From Yamagishiella unicocca (taxonomy: Eukaryota > Chlorophyta > Chlorophyceae > Chlamydomonadales > Volvocaceae), in assembly GCA_003116995.1 (NCBI GenBank), contig BDSL01000087.1:408968-472967 (forward strand): a DNA stretch of 64,000 nucleotides, written 5' to 3'. Made by a program: the position numbers and the translations under genes. The notes below the pieces were generated by a model. It searched no databases and was not told the DNA's origin. It saw only the letters and a program-made list of their open reading frames with translations. Shown here piece after piece: positions 11,394 through 24,849 of this stretch. Numbering within the stretch: the first letter of the stretch is position 1; every line of letters begins with the position of its first letter.

Positions 11394-13289
11394 ATCCCCG
11401 CTACACACTCGGCACTCAGACGAGCTGTAGATTTTCGTCTAGGACAGGATATGCAAATGGTGATGACTACGTGGGATCAGGTGGAATTGGGCAGCGTTTT
11501 GGCTCAGATTCAGAGAGCGCGAACAGAGTCACTACGGGAGTAATTTTCGACTTGCTAGTATTAGATGTGCGCATTTTGACGGAAGTCCGTTATGGGGGGA
11601 CGCCGGACGCATGCTGCTGGCGCGCGCCAGTGCGACATGTAACGAAATCGAATCGGAACCGAGTTCGGGGCGTTGCGCTGGATTGCCAGCACGGATATGT
11701 GTCCCTGGATGACGAGTTGACGACCCGTTTCGGGGTGTCCCTGGATGACGAGTTGACGACCCGTTTCGGGGTGCCCTCCCTTAGGACACTCCAGACGGCC
11801 AAAACAATGCGCTGGCAGGACCATGCAACAACACAAGATGCACTGGATCTTATTTGGTTACAGGGCAATGACGGACAACCGATCTGTGCGCCCCAAACCC
11901 ATGCGTCCGCCGACATACGCAGCGGCCCCCGTGGCTGCCGTGTCGCGGGGAGCGGCACGGTACCAAAAGCTGTGCGGCCACCCTGCACCTCTGCCTGCGG
12001 CACCTGCCTGCGAGATGCTCAAACAAAATACGCGGACATTGCGCTGCCGGCCTGCCGCCCTCGTAATCCCGACCACCCTCCAAAAGTGACCGCCAATGAC
12101 TGTCGACTGCTCCCATGCTAATTGCGCCTTGCCTCCTCACCCAACCGCTCCAACACGCTACTCCGCAATCCGCACCCAGGTCCACACGCGCTGGATTGCT
12201 GCTTTCCGGCATTCGGAGCCTTGTTCAAGCCCCCCTACCTCGCGTACCTGATTTCAAGTTGCCGGCCACACCGCGCATTTCCGCAAACTCGGCAATAGAC
12301 CAGGTCATGGCCGCATCCGTAACCAGGCGGGGAAGGGGCAAGGTCGCCCGCATGACAAAGCACGGCGCGCTTGGCCTCGTGGCTGCCCCTGCGGAACCTC
12401 CAGCTGCGCCCATCTCCTATGCCGCTCTTCGGGCGCATGTCAAACTGATGCCGCCGTCTCTTCCAACTACTAAGCGGCCGCGAGAGGGCACAAAATCACG
12501 GGCCCCCAGCATGTACCCGTCAACGCCAGGGAAGGACAGCAATTACCGGTACCTCAAGAAGAGCCAGACCCCGACGGGGTCGATGTGCGGGTCACCACAT
12601 AAGAACCCACCAAAAGGACCGACCTCCACGACAAGCTTCGCATGCTCTCACGTCCAAACGAACGCACCCCATTGATCCCAACGCAAAAAGCGCGGCCACA
12701 ATCCTGCGTTCGCGGCCGTGACTGCGCGACCCCTACTTGCCCGCTGACGGCCAACAGCAGCGACCTGCCGTCCAGGTATACGACGTCGTCAGGCCACACA
12801 CGTATCCCCGCTGCGGCCCGATGGAGCCACCGGCTTGGGATGGTTCAGGAGTGGTGGTCAGTAGGGGTTGTTTCCGAACATAAGGCCGGCCGCTGCCAGC
12901 CCGGGCATCACTGCAGGCGGGAGATCCAGGGTTTTAGGGCGGAAAGGGAGCTCATCAGGATGATCAGGATGAGCGGATGAGATTTGGAGCTCCCAGATCT
13001 CGCACCACGCACGACATCATGACCCCGAGTAATGCTACGGCTGCAACTCGCTACTTTGGCTCCAGTCAGTCCCTGCCTGCTCGCACCGTTGGCAGCAGGC
13101 AGGTGCGGTCACCACACGAGCATGGAAGCTGCAAGCGGCCTGCCGTCGCACGCCCAGGCGCCACAGCCCTGCAGCGCAATCCCAGGACCGCACTCGCAAC
13201 CCCACGCACTCGCAGCCCCACGCACTCGCAGCCCCACGCACTCGCAACCCCACGCACTCGCAGCCCCACGCACTCGCAACCCCACGCAC
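11394..13289. other. Mostly unassigned region; one 186-codon plus-strand ORF (12115-12675)
   Basis: The ORF at 12115-12675 starts with ATG and reads with normal composition, but I recognise nothing in it and see no flanking exon support. Two direct copies of a ~40-bp block (tccctggatgacgagttgac) occur at about 11702 and 11742. A 16-bp tandem repeat (ccccacgcactcgca) runs about 13192-13288 inside the next gene's intron. Further 3' exons of the coiled-coil gene probably lie on the minus strand here but could not be fixed. Confidence 0.4.
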
Positions 13290-16200
13290 CTCCGAACGGC
13301 GCATGGCCGTGCGGCGGGCCGTGCGGCGCCATTCCCGGCGGTGGCGGCGGCATGCCCATAAGCCGGCTGCCTCCAGCGCTGCCGCCAGCGCTGCCGCCAC
13401 GCGGAGCACGATACACAGCGCCATCCTGCGACCGTCCACGTGCACGAAGCAAGTGCGGACGCACCAATTGGGGGGATGCAGGTCGGCAAAGGCGTTGCCC
13501 GCGGAGCCCCAGGCTGAAAGCAGGGCTAAGAGAGCGAGGCTGGTGGATTGGAGTTGCGGCCTCGGGGCCTATAGCAACCTGGAACGCACCGGGCCTTCAT
13601 GGCTCCTAGCTGCTCCTCAGGTCCGTATCTCAGCACTAGCTTCATGCGCAGCTCCTGTATCTGCACCACGCTCCCACACCTACAACCGCCCATGACTGAC
13701 CTGCCGCTGCGCAAAGAGCTCCGGGTGCGCCATCATGAAACCCCTGGGACTGCCGTACACGTGCGACAGATCGCGGGCCCACTGCAGGGGCGCCAGCGCG
13801 CCGTCCAGCGCGCCGTCCATGCGCTCGTCCCACTGTATCGCATCGGCTGGATCTGACGGGAGCAAATCCAGAATCTTGGCCTGGATGTCCTCGGGCGTCG
13901 GCAGCGGCGGCGCACCGAAATGACCCATGGGGTGTGGCGGGTGCGGGTGCGGCGGCAGATGGAAGCCGGGGGGCAGCGGCATGCCCGGGGGAGGCGGAGG
14001 GAGGAAACGGTCCCCACCGAACAGGCCCCCGGCAGCTCCTGCAGCGCCTGCCGCCTCCATGAAGCTCGCCATCTGGGCCGCCGCCGCTGCTGCCACCGCG
14101 GCGTCCACGCCGCCAGGACCGCCCGTCAGGGGGTTGAGCAGCGGCGGCAGCGGCGGCGGAGGGACCTGGAACCCGCCCGGAGGTGGGGCGCCCTTCGGGC
14201 CGCCAGCCAGACCCATGACGCCGAAATGCGGCGCCGGGCCGCCGAGACCGTCCGGGGGAGGGGCGCCACCGGCCATCTGTGGGGTAGGCGTGGTGGGTTG
14301 AAGTGAGAAGCGCGAGGGCTAGGGCCCACCATCTAAACCGAACGGTGCGGGTCGGTCGCTACCGCCCTGCCCCGTTGCGCGGACCATTTCCTCCGCCCTT
14401 GTGCTCACCTGGTGCAGCGGTTGGCCCAGGTGCCCTAGGTGAGGCGCCTTGTTGTGGTGCCAGCCGTCGCCCACCTGCTGCTGCTGTTGGTGTTGGTGCT
14501 GCTGTTGGTGCTGCTGTTGGTGTTGGTGCTGCTGTTGGTGCTGGAGCTGCTGTTGGTGCTGGTGCTGCTGTTGGTGTTGGTGCTGCTGCTGTTGGTGTTG
14601 CTGCTCCATCGCATGAGACTCGGTCTGCGCCTTGTAAGCCTCACGCCTGCACGACCGGCGGAACGGCAGCAGGCACCGCGGGCTGGCCAAGTGGGCAGCT
14701 ATCGGACGCGGAAGCGGCGAGGGCCGCTGCATTAGAGCACATGGGGGACACGGCACATGGGGGACACGGCGCAGACACGCAGCGCAGGTGCCCCGAAGTA
14801 AGCTGGTGGTCACTGCAAATTCCTTACGGGCTGCGCAAAAGCAACACGACATGTGAAGACGGCATCCGCCACTGACAGCGCCAGTGGGCCGGTACCATCG
14901 ACCAAGACACTTGCCAGCAGGGCGGCTCCTGCCCCACATACCGACAATCGAGGGCGACACTGCAATGCAGGACGCGGCATCACTTACAGCGCCCCAAGCT
15001 CCTGCTCAACGGCCGCCAGCTTCGCAGCGGTGGAGTCGGCACGCTGTCCCGCAGCCGCCACATCGTGCTCCAGGCTGCTGCTGCGCCGGCGCGCCTCCGC
15101 CAGGTCCCCCTCCAACTTGCGGATCTGCGCAGACGCCCGCGCGGGTGGCCACATATGACAATAGCACGTCGAAACGGTGCAGTACATTGCAATGAGGGGA
15201 AGGCCGCGACGGCTTGGCCTAATGACTGGTCGCGATTGATTGACACGAAAAGCTGGGAGCCGGCCGCCCAAGGACATATGACGATCATCACCATAAATCG
15301 TCATCAAGGTACGGCGACGAGGACACTCTGGCACCCACCTGGGCGTCGCGCGCTCGCAGCGCCGTCTCCTTGTCCTCCAGTTGTCGCCGCACCGCCGCCA
15401 GCTGGCTATCCCGGTCGGCAAGTTGGCCGGACAGCGACTCCGCCCGCTGCAGCAAACAGGACAGAGACGGCAACGGAGCCGGAAGATAAGAGGCGCAGGA
15501 CAAGGGTAAGAGGAGTGCTGGGTGGGTGCCTGGTGGCAGGACGGCTGATCGAGCCCGTTTGGCCGCGTAACCGTGCAAAGGCTCGTGAGGCCAGCACTGC
15601 TCGCCATGAAGTGCCGCCAGGAGGGATGGGAAAATGGCGCGCTGTGCCGCATCCCCTGCGAATGGCACCCTGCATCTGGTGCGGGAGAGACTTCCAGTCA
15701 CATCCCCAGCGGCCCCAGCCCCGGCAAGGTAAAATGCCGCCGCGTTCGGTGCCCCTCCTCACCGCCCGCGCCTCCTCCAACACCGCCTGCTGCTGGCGAT
15801 GCTGATCCCGCGCCTCAGCCAGCCGCTCCGCCTCCACCACCAGCCCCGACGCCTCGCTGATGAGACAGGTGTCGATGGCGTCGCGCTGGCGCATGAAGGA
15901 GCGCAGCTTGGACAGCGTGTCTTTTAGGCCTGGGCAGTCAAGCAACGGATATAAGTGGTGATGGCGCGTTAGCAGGGCCGGCAGGTGGACCAGGATGTGA
16001 AGTCAGGCACAGCCTCCTGGGATGTGCGCGGGTCACAGGGTTCCTCCTCCCCTGGGTGGTCGAGGAGGTGCGGCCTAGTTGCGGTGCGGCAAATGGACAT
16101 CCAAGCACGACCATCGCCCACATAACCAAAGGGCGCAACCGATGGTCATTGGCGGGTTCCGCATAAACACGTACGCCTGCACTGGCTGTGGCATTGGCCT

Positions 16201-17069
16201 AACCGCGACGTTTCCTAAAAAGGACACCAGGGGCACCGCTACAGCGTCGTGACTACCTCACGGCGCATGTGGCCTCAGCGCGGGCACCCACCGTTGGCAT
16301 CTGCCTGCGCCAGCAGACTGCCCTCCACTTGCTCCAGGGAGCCCCCGTGCAGGCTGCGGAAGGGCGGAGCCGCAGGATTGAGGTGCGTGGACTGCGAGCC
16401 GCCGCCGCCGCTGCTATTGTTGGACCCACCGCCCGCCCCACCAACAGCAGCAGGTACCGCAGCCGCTCCTGACCCAGCGCCGCTGCTAGAGCCCGCCGCA
16501 ACAGCTGGCGAGGCCTGCTGGTGCTGGTGGAGCTGCTGCTGGTTGTTAGGCGAGCTGCTGTTGACGAGGTGTTGATTGACGCTGCCGCCATTCGCAGGAG
16601 ACCCGCTCGTGCCCCCAGGTGGCCCGGTTGGACCGGAACTTGGGGGCTTCACTGCACCCGGACCATTGCTGGAAGTCGGCTGCCGGCCCCCGCCGGCCTG
16701 AGGCGCGGCACCGAACCCGGGCGGAGGTGGTGGACGCGGAGTACCCTTCGGCGTGCTGCCGCCGGACGGAGCCATGCCCATGCCGTCGCCGTTCGACAAC
16801 ATGCCATTGGCCTGCGGCGGCTGCGGCGGCATCGAAGCGTGCTCAGAAGCAGAGGAGCCGCCGTCGCTGTCGCGGGAGCCGCGCCGCTGGTGGCCTCCGC
16901 CTTGCTCCCGAGCTCCGCCTCCACTGCCACGGGGCGGCCGCTCCCGGCCGCGAACACCGACTGACAGAGCACCCGGGTGATTTGCAGGCGGCCGCTGTTG
17001 CTGCTGGGGCGCCTGCTGGTACTGGCCCCCGTGTGCGTGTGTGAAGTGCGTGTGCTGCGCACCACCGGC
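13290..17069 (-). CDS. Coiled-coil and low-complexity protein, 5' and 3' ends unresolved
   Basis: Eight exons join in phase: 17069-16292, 15929-15763, 15446-15339, 15124-14988, 14646-14409, 14276-13701, 13660-13590, 13513-13290 (about 766 codons). The first is Gln/Gly/Ser/Pro-rich. The next three are a continuous charged coiled coil (for example LAAVRRQLEDKETALRARDA). Then comes a His/Gln tract coded by CAG/CAC runs, then a Pro/Gly/Ala-rich part, ending in a possibly folded region (HVYGSPRGFMMAHPELF; IQELRMKLVLRYGPEEQL). I know no family with this order; a scaffold or RNA-binding assembly protein would fit but is speculation. A start ATG at 17138 is possible, but the sequence just before 17069 looks like a pyrimidine-rich acceptor, so at least one upstream exon is expected. 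Confidence 0.7.
14461..14612 (-). repeat. CAG/CAC microsatellite encoding a Gln/His tract
   Basis: The plus strand shows irregular ctgctgttggtgttggtg runs. On the minus strand this is an in-frame Gln/His tract of about 50 residues within the coiled-coil gene's fifth exon. Confidence 0.85.
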
Positions 17070-17519
17070 CTGGAAGCAGAGCACGGCGGCAGCTAGGTGT
17101 GAAAGATCGCGCGGGGTGAGCAGGAATATGCATGGCATGAAGGAAATGGGATAACGCGCTGTGTGTGTTGCGCGTGTGCGGGGTCAACAGGGGGCATAGA
17201 CGTAGTGTGCACGCAGCATGAAAAGGATGTGGGCGGACCGTATATGCTATCCATGTACACCGCGTGACATGGAAGCATGTGACGGCTTCAGTCCGTGTTT
17301 CGTGTCTCCAGCGTAGGGCGCAGATGCCGTGCATGCCGGCCTTGCGGGTAGTGCAGGGCGAAGACGTGAAACCCAACCAAACCCATACAAATTGTGTATA
17401 TACATGTATCCTTTCGTTTTAACAATAGAACGGAGCGGCCCGTATCAAGATTGTGACCCAATTCCTCGCCTTTCCTAAACATAAACAACTGCATATATGT
17501 CGCAAACCGGAAGGAGGCG

Positions 17520-18228
17520 GCAGCTAAAAACCCTTCCAAATGCGGAAACCTAAACAAGAAAGAAAGGCTGGGCTTTCAGGGGCCGCAGAAGAGCCAAGAG
17601 CGGCGGTGCCACCATGCCGACACGGCTTCGCCTCTGACGCGCTGTATGTGTTGATGCCCTTGACAAAGCAAGTTATCTCACTGGCATGAATCAAACTGGT
17701 TACCAGGCTCTCTAAAGTTCCATCCTTCCTACTTCCTGAAGTTTCCCGCCGATCTGCGTCCCGAGCACTATTATTGAGGCCTTCGATAACGTGAACCATA
17801 CCAACCTGTAAATCTGCCATGCCCTCCACTCGATGCCTCAGGACCTGCCGTCCTGTTTGGCACCCGGCGCCGCGCCTTTTTTCACGTCTCCTTTAGCCAA
17901 CGGCGAGGTACCGCGGTAGCGCTGCGATCCTATAGGTATGCGACCCTCAATGACCAAAAGCGCCAACGAGAAGCTCTCAAGGCCGCGACGGCCCCAACGC
18001 GAAACACGCTGGAGTCACCCCTAGAGACGCCTCCTCGCACGGTAACAGTGGGGGAACATACCAATTTAAGCTTCCAAATATACAAAATGCTACAGGTAAA
18101 TACTGCGGCCACGCCATGGATGATGTGCGCTAACTCGTCCTGTCGTGAAATGATGCCTCTAGCCTCTATCCATCGCATTGTGGCTTTATCATGCTGAAGG
18201 TCTCTGTCCTTGTAAACACTACTTGTTT
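17520..18228 (-). CDS. Possible exons of a minus-strand gene (unassigned)
   Basis: Two minus-strand open blocks read like protein. One is at about 18228-18060 (contains RWIEARGIISRQDELAHII), ending near a GTATGT donor. The other is at about 17840-17560 (contains VEGMADLQVGMVHVIEGL). They could be upstream exons of the coiled-coil gene or part of a separate gene divergent from ubiquilin. I could not phase them together, so this is a pointer rather than a model. Confidence 0.25.
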
Positions 18229-18463
18229 GCTACGTGACACTCTTCATATTTTGCTGCAACTTCCTATATTTTGGTCCACTTGCCTTCAAACACCCCCCCA
18301 CATCTTAGCGCACCCCAACGTAGCCGTCCGGTCGGTTTCACGCTCACGTAACGAAAGCGAGACAGTAATCACAACGCTTCTCGGCTTTTGTCAGATATCG
18401 TGAGGGTCACCTTATCCCTTATCCGTTTCTCCGGGCCCCACTGTGGGCCTGGGCGAGGTGCAA

Positions 18464-21400
18464 ATGGCTAGCACTCTCCAAATCCACGTTAAGCCTACTG
18501 CTGGAGGTGAAAGGATCACGCTGGAAGTGGCGCCGACGGCGAGCGTCGCCGAATTGAAGGAAGCCATTGCGGTGAAGAACGGGATGAGCAGCGGCGAGCA
18601 GCGGCTCATCTTTAAGGGTCAGATCTTGAAGGATGATGAACGCACGATTGACAGCTATGGTGAGCGCTAAGTGCGGTCCACCGGCCGTTGACGCGACGCC
18701 GAGAGGCCCATCGACTGCCGGGTTGCACCCGCTGTTAGGTTGATTGGGATCGGCACGAGTTCGCTAACGCAATACCGCTGAATCGGGACCCACTGTCGCC
18801 TCCTTGCAACGTGCAGGCATCGTCGGCGAGAGCGTCCTCCATCTGGTCCGGGGCAGGCCCACGGGCGGCAGGTGCGCCCGTGCCAGCGGATTAGCCTAGA
18901 TGTGTCAACCTAAGTACCTTATTTTGGGGTTGCGACTGCTAACAGAGGTGTCCCATCTCCTTTAAAACTTGGCTGTCGACCTTCTGCGGCGCTTGGGCTC
19001 CGCTTCCGCTATGCCCGCACCACTGGCGGCGGCTGCATTTGATGGGGCCCATGGGATGCACGAGATTTCATTTAACACACAAACTGGCTTATTGTGTGCG
19101 ATGTACGCACCCAAGCGCTGTCCGGCTGCGTTAGGACTTTATTTCCTAGGTTTGACACAAGGAGCTTGTCCAGAAGTTGCACACGGCCTAGCGTACGCAA
19201 GCTACCGCCAAGTCGCACGATGCTGTGCACACGCAACAGCAAACCCTCCCAAACCCGTTTCCGTTCACCCAATGCCTCCTATCCTGTGTCGTATTGCGGT
19301 CCTGACTAGGCACTGGGTCCCTTCCAACGCATGAGTAACCCTTCCCCCCTCTCCCAGCACGCAACCGAGCACAGGCACTGGCACCGCAGTCTCCAGCTCC
19401 GGCGCAGCAGCTGGCGCTGCTGCGGGCGCTGCTGGCGGGTTTGGCATGGTACGTCTCTGGAGTGCTTGATACCACTGCAACCCGTGCGAGCTCGCGCTTA
19501 GAGAAACGAATGCTGTGAGCGTTGACATAAAAATAATACGCGTGTAAGGCCACGCCTTGATTTAGATTGTGGACCATGGAACTTAACATCCCAATCTCTA
19601 CAGCTCCCTCCAGCCCGTCCGCTCCCCGCGTCCCGGCCCCGACCTCCTGCACCTCACGCGCCGTACCCCCGCCGCGCCTCTCGCCGCAGCCCGGCATGCC
19701 CGCCGGCCTGCAGCAGGCCATGTCCGCGGCCATGAACGACCCCGCCGTGCAGTCCATGCTGAACAACCCGGAGCTCATCCGCACGCTGCTGCACGCCAAT
19801 CCAGCAGTACGGGACGTCATGGAGCGCAACCCAGAGGTACTTGGCGGTGGCGGAGGCCGAGTGGGAGGTGGACCGCGCATATAGGCGGCAACACCAGGGC
19901 ACAAAGGAGAGGGTTGACCATGGGTGGTCCTTTGCTTGCAGAGTCAGGCCGGGGTCTCCTAGGGGCCCAACACCTGGCTGACTTGTGAAGGGCTGCTTCT
20001 GAGTTCGGCATGGCTGCTGCCCACCTTCCGCCCTGTCCTCCCGTTCCCCGCTATGCCACAGGTTGCGCAGATACTGAACGACCCGGCAACGCTGCGCGAG
20101 ATGATGCGCATTGGGTCCAACCCCGTAAGTCTCTCCAGGGCGCGAGGGGTCAAAAGCGGGACTGGGGAACGGCCGACGGGTGCAACGGAGGGGAAGAAAG
20201 TGAAAGGAGTGGTCGGACGCAGGTTCGTGTTGGTGTGCGACAACGATCGAGGCTCACATCCTATCGGGTGAATCACGGCTGCACTGACAAAGCCGACCAA
20301 CGTCCTGGCCCCCTCCCCGCCGCGCCGCAGGCGCTGCTGCGCGAGCACATGCGCACCAGCGACCGCGCGCTGTCGAACATTGAGGCGCTGCCCGAGGGCT
20401 TCAACGCGCTGCGTCGCCTGCACGAGCAGATTCAGGAGCCGCTCATGAACGCAGCGATGCCCCCCGAGTCGTCGTCCACCTCGACCACCTCGTCTTCAGC
20501 GGCGGGGGCGGCAGCAAGCGACCCCCTGGCGGCGCTGCTGCAGCAGGCGCTCGGCGGCGGCGCAATTGCCACAAACGGTACCAGCACCAGCGGCACGGGC
20601 GCGGCCCCCAACGCGGCGCCGCTTCCAAACCCTTGGGCCGCAGGTGGGGGTGCGGCTGGGCAGGACCGCTTGGCGCAGGGCATTGGGACGCCTCTTCCGG
20701 ACGCCTACCTGTCGTTACTGCGCCCACACAAATTATTGCCGCACGTCCTGGAATTGACGCTTTGTCCGCATCCTGGAATTGACGCTTTGTCCACATCCTG
20801 GGCGGCACGTAGCCTTAGTACGTGGCCTTGCACGTCGTCCGATGCGCCATGTGTTCTCGCAAATCAGCGGGGCTCAACCTTCATGACAGTTGATGAGCCA
20901 GATTGGACGTACGGTGTGCACTTTGTGCTCGATCTCCAGGTGGCGGCTCTGGAGGCGCCATGGCCTCTGCAGGGCTCGGCGGAGGCGCGGGTGGGGGCCT
21001 GCCGGCGGGCATGGGCCCCGGCTTTCCAGGTCTAGCTGGCCTGGGGCCCATGGGTGGCATGGGAGGCCTCAACATGAACCCTACGGAGGCGCTGACCATG
21101 TTACAGGTGTGGGCGGGAGCGGTCCAAAGGCGGCAGGGGGCCCGGGTAAAAACCCTAAAACCTTAAAGGCGGCCTTTGCCGGGCGCTGCCTGTGATCTTC
21201 GCCGCTCCGTTTCGGCCCAAGGCACTGCCTGATTGCCTCCCTTATTTCTTCCAACGCTACCACGCGCAGAACCCCGCAATGCAGCAGATGATGCAATCCG
21301 TTGTCAGCAACCCGGCCCTCATGGAGGCTATGATAAACTCCAACCCCAACATGCGCGCCATGGCGGACGCAAACCCAATGTTCAGGTCTGGACACGGGTT

Positions 21401-22827
21401 GTTTGTTTCTGGGTTTGGTTGGGCCGCCCAGCCGCCCGCTGTCTAGGTACCAAATGTCGCGAGCGTACGCGCCGAGCTTTCCTGCAAGAGGCACGTGGCA
21501 TCGTTCTTCATCTTACGTTTTATAACGAAATAAGTGAAGTCATGTCACGCTTGGTGTTGAAATAAGTTTAGGTTGTGTTATGCTTGGTGTTGAGGTAAGC
21601 GAAGTCGTGTTACGCTTGGTAGTGCAACCACCCCTCTGTGCTCCTTCCCGTGCTCCGCCGACAGGAGCATGATGAGCAACCCCGAGACCATGCGCGCCAT
21701 GCTCGACCCGCAGAACATGTCCCAAATGCTGCAGCTCATGCAGCAGATGGAGCAGCTGAGGGTGAGTGGGTGCGATGCGAGGTGTATGAGGCAGGCTGCC
21801 GGAGGTCGCTTCCTCCAGCACGTTGTTAGCCAGTTACACTCCGCCTAAAGGCCGGTGTCCTCACGAGCCATGAGGTCTTGGACTCGCTGTTTCCTAGCTG
21901 CATGAACCCAAAATACGGGGGTTTGATTTGGCCAATAACCTAATAAATCTGAAAAAAGTTAATAACTTCAAAAAGTTAACAACTTCAATGGCCAATTAAT
22001 CTACGTCGTTACTGTGCTGAACAGCTGTGCGAATGTCGTTTTTACGTTTATGGTGCGGTGCGTGTGTGCCCACTGAGCTGTGGAGTGTTGAGGCAGTCAC
22101 GGATTGGGGCGCGATTGGATGTTCCTTTTGACAGGGTAGCGCATAGCATAGCCCTCATCTCATTTACTACATTTGCCCGCGATACCTCCCTGGATGCATG
22201 ACATGGCTTTCACGTGCTGGGTACCCTCGCCCTCCTGCCTGCCTCCACCCTAATGGCGATGAGAACAGAGCTCCAATCCACTGATGGGCCAATTGATGGG
22301 GGGTCTGGGCGGCGGCGCGTTCGGTGGTGCTCCTGGATCCGCTCCCGGTGGCATGGGAGGGGGCTTCCCGGACATGGCGACGATGGCATCGCTGATGGGC
22401 GGCGGCGGTGCTGGCGGTCTGGGCATGTTTGGGATGCCCCCGGTTGCGGCTCCGGCGGCGGACCCGGAGGTTACCTATGCGACGCAGCTGCAGCAGTTGG
22501 CTGACATGGGCTTCTTCGACCGGCAGTCCAACATCGCTGCGTTGCAGGTGGGTGAAGGGAAGGGGAGCCCCAGCACGCATGGGCGGGTCTAATGCATGGG
22601 CGGGACGTGGAGGTGTGGACAATGAAGCCGGAGTTTGAGCCGGGATGGGGTGGACGGGCCGACGAGTTCTCAGCACCACAGCGTGCCTTGAGCCATGCTA
22701 CAAGCCTAAGCCCGCGGCAGTGGGCCAGTAATGAATCGATTCAAGCCGCCCGCATCCTCTCTGTTGTCGACAGGCCACCGGCGGCAATGTCAACGCCGCT
22801 GTGGAGCGGCTGCTGGGAGCGCCGTGA
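18464..22827 (+). CDS. Ubiquilin (DSK2-type ubiquitin receptor)
   Basis: A complete model of 11 exons gives 525 residues: 18464-18659, 18817-18871, 19358-19448, 19690-19836, 20062-20124, 20331-20643, 20940-21106, 21270-21385, 21665-21761, 22269-22547, 22774-22827; every junction is GT-AG and in phase. Residues ~1-82 are a ubiquitin-like domain ([19 protein letters not shown]). STI1-type repeats follow ([54 protein letters not shown]) with Ala/Gly-rich linkers. The last ~50 residues are a UBA domain ([20 protein letters not shown]...[10 protein letters not shown]). Ubiquilins carry ubiquitylated or misfolded clients to the proteasome in cytosol and nucleus: UBL binds the proteasome, UBA binds ubiquitin. 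An in-frame ATG at 18443 would add seven residues; 18464 matches the usual start of the UBL. The final coding exon is only 17 codons. Confidence 0.95.
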
Positions 22828-24849
22828 GGTGCACGGGGAGCCGATGGCGGCCGCGTCCGAACACCGCATCGCCGCCTGCACGCAGCAACCCCAGCATGGG
22901 GGCTGGAGGCTTTCCCTAGTGGCGGCTGCTCCAAGGCCCGCACCCGTCCCAGCAACCTGGACGGGAGATTTGGGTCTGTACTTCGTCTGCCGCAGGGCAG
23001 CACCACCGTCTGACGTGGGCTGAGGCAGGGGCTTAGAGACCTGCCGGCAGAGCAAATGGATGCGCCTCTTTTGGTTTCCCGGTCACATCCACCGGTGGCT
23101 CGTCCACGTGCCCCTTATACCCGCTGACTCTTTTCCATTTTCGCACGGGTGCATTATACATGCGCGAACTACAAGAACCAGACGTTTTTTTGCTGGTCAG
23201 CAAAGCTTTGGCGCGGGACACGAATGGCGGCATGAAGGCCGTGGGTGCTGATTCAGTCATGTATCGCAGCAGCAGTACGCAATGCTCGCAGCTGCCTAGG
23301 AAACGCAATGATGCGCCCCTGCAGGCACAAGTCGCATGTGGTAATGTTGCAGTTGAGATGACACGCCATGGTCAGGCCCAGACCGCAGTAGCGTTGGGTT
23401 GACAAGTGGGTCGCGTCGAGGGTGGTGGTAGTGCCATGACCGTATTGCGGCCATTGAGAGAACTGCTGGTGCCTGCCAAGGGTTTATGTAATACACGACC
23501 GATGCGCAGGAGGGCACGACATCCTCCTGACATGGCATTATCGCTGCGGCTTTTGGGTGGCTTTTTGTAATTGGAGTATACGGGGCTCACGGCATTGTGC
23601 TGCGCTTGTCAGCTCCAGCAGGAGTGGGTGAGGGCAGGCGCGGCGATCACGGCCGCCTGGTCAGCGTTGGGAGACGCCGACACGGCTGTCGACAAGGTAG
23701 AAGTTATGGCTGTCTGGGGGCTTTACTTTGGAGCAACTGCACTGGGTTGCAGTCTAGTTGGTGCTGAGGGCCGTTCAGTAGGTTTCAGTAGCCTTGGGTG
23801 ATTGCCGCTAGGGCCTGAGCCGTCGGCCAAGTTGATACTTGTCTGGTACGTGACTCCCCGCACGGCGGCTACGTTACCTCAAACGGCAGTGCCGTGCAAG
23901 AGAGGCCACCTCCGTGGTGCGGACTGCATCAGGATGTACCGTTTTGGTCATGTCGCGCGTCGCTAGTTTGATGGTCCATGATGCACTTTCATGACGCACT
24001 TTTGCTAATGGAGGGTAAGTCAAAAACATAAAGAGGCAAACTCACGTGCGGACTTGAAATCAATCTACATGAATACGCCTGCGCGGCGCTAGGCTCCATG
24101 CAGGACGAACAAACAATGCGGGAGGGAGGTCTATGACAACCACACCGCAGCAAAACCTGTCCCAGCGACGACTGGCAGCACTACATTTAACAACCATTAG
24201 ATCACACCCATCAATGTCCTCGACATCCTCTCTCTCCCATCAAGTCGGAAACGGCGACCCAAACCGCTGCATGCCGAATCCATAACACTTTCACGCACCC
24301 TTCATTGGAGCGAAGGCGCACACATGGGCGCCATAAAGAGGCTAGCTGGGCGCTCGAATTTCTAACTATCTTAATCCTGCCACAGCGGAATACATAATGT
24401 CTGGCACGGTGCGAAGGGCTGTGAAGCCACGCTGCCCGTGCGACTCCAACCCCGACACAGCAGCTTCACATCTGCAACATTTACCGGGCACAATACATGG
24501 GCCAACAAATCTACGGTGGCATGAATAGGTGGAACACTCGCGCCGGAGAAATAACATTGATGCACCACTTGCCTAACGAATCACGCAGTTCTAGGTCACA
24601 GATATCGGGCTGACGTGCTCGGGGTGCCGAAGCTGCGCAAGGCGCCAGTCACGTCAAATAGTCGTTGGTCCACAGTAGCCTCATCACCGCATTAGACGCC
24701 CGCACAGTCAGCCCCAGACAGTGGAGCAGCAGGCAGCGACTGCATAGGTGAAGAGTTGTCGTAAGTAATGACGACTCGACAGCGAATATGGCAGAACGCA
24801 TGGGTTCTCATGGCGCAGTCATTATAAGCGAGCATCCCATGGCAGAGGC
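22828..24849. other. Intergenic region between ubiquilin and the 118-aa gene
   Basis: No complete gene is visible. A short plus-strand block at about 23617-23697 (acceptor-like cag, then QEWVRAGAAITAAW, then a GTAGAA donor-like end) resembles an isolated exon but joins to nothing. Long 3' UTRs of the convergent neighbours probably occupy part of this stretch. Confidence 0.5.
23487..23491 (+). terminator. Candidate polyadenylation signal of ubiquilin
   Basis: TGTAA is the usual volvocine poly(A) motif. This one lies 660 bp after the ubiquilin stop; another lies at 23566-23570. A long 3' UTR is implied if either is used. Confidence 0.4.

Noticed and set aside
14303..14735. Leu/Val-rich plus-strand ORF (apparent membrane protein) at the CTG repeat
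   Set aside because: It is the antisense of the Gln/His tract in the phased coiled-coil gene.
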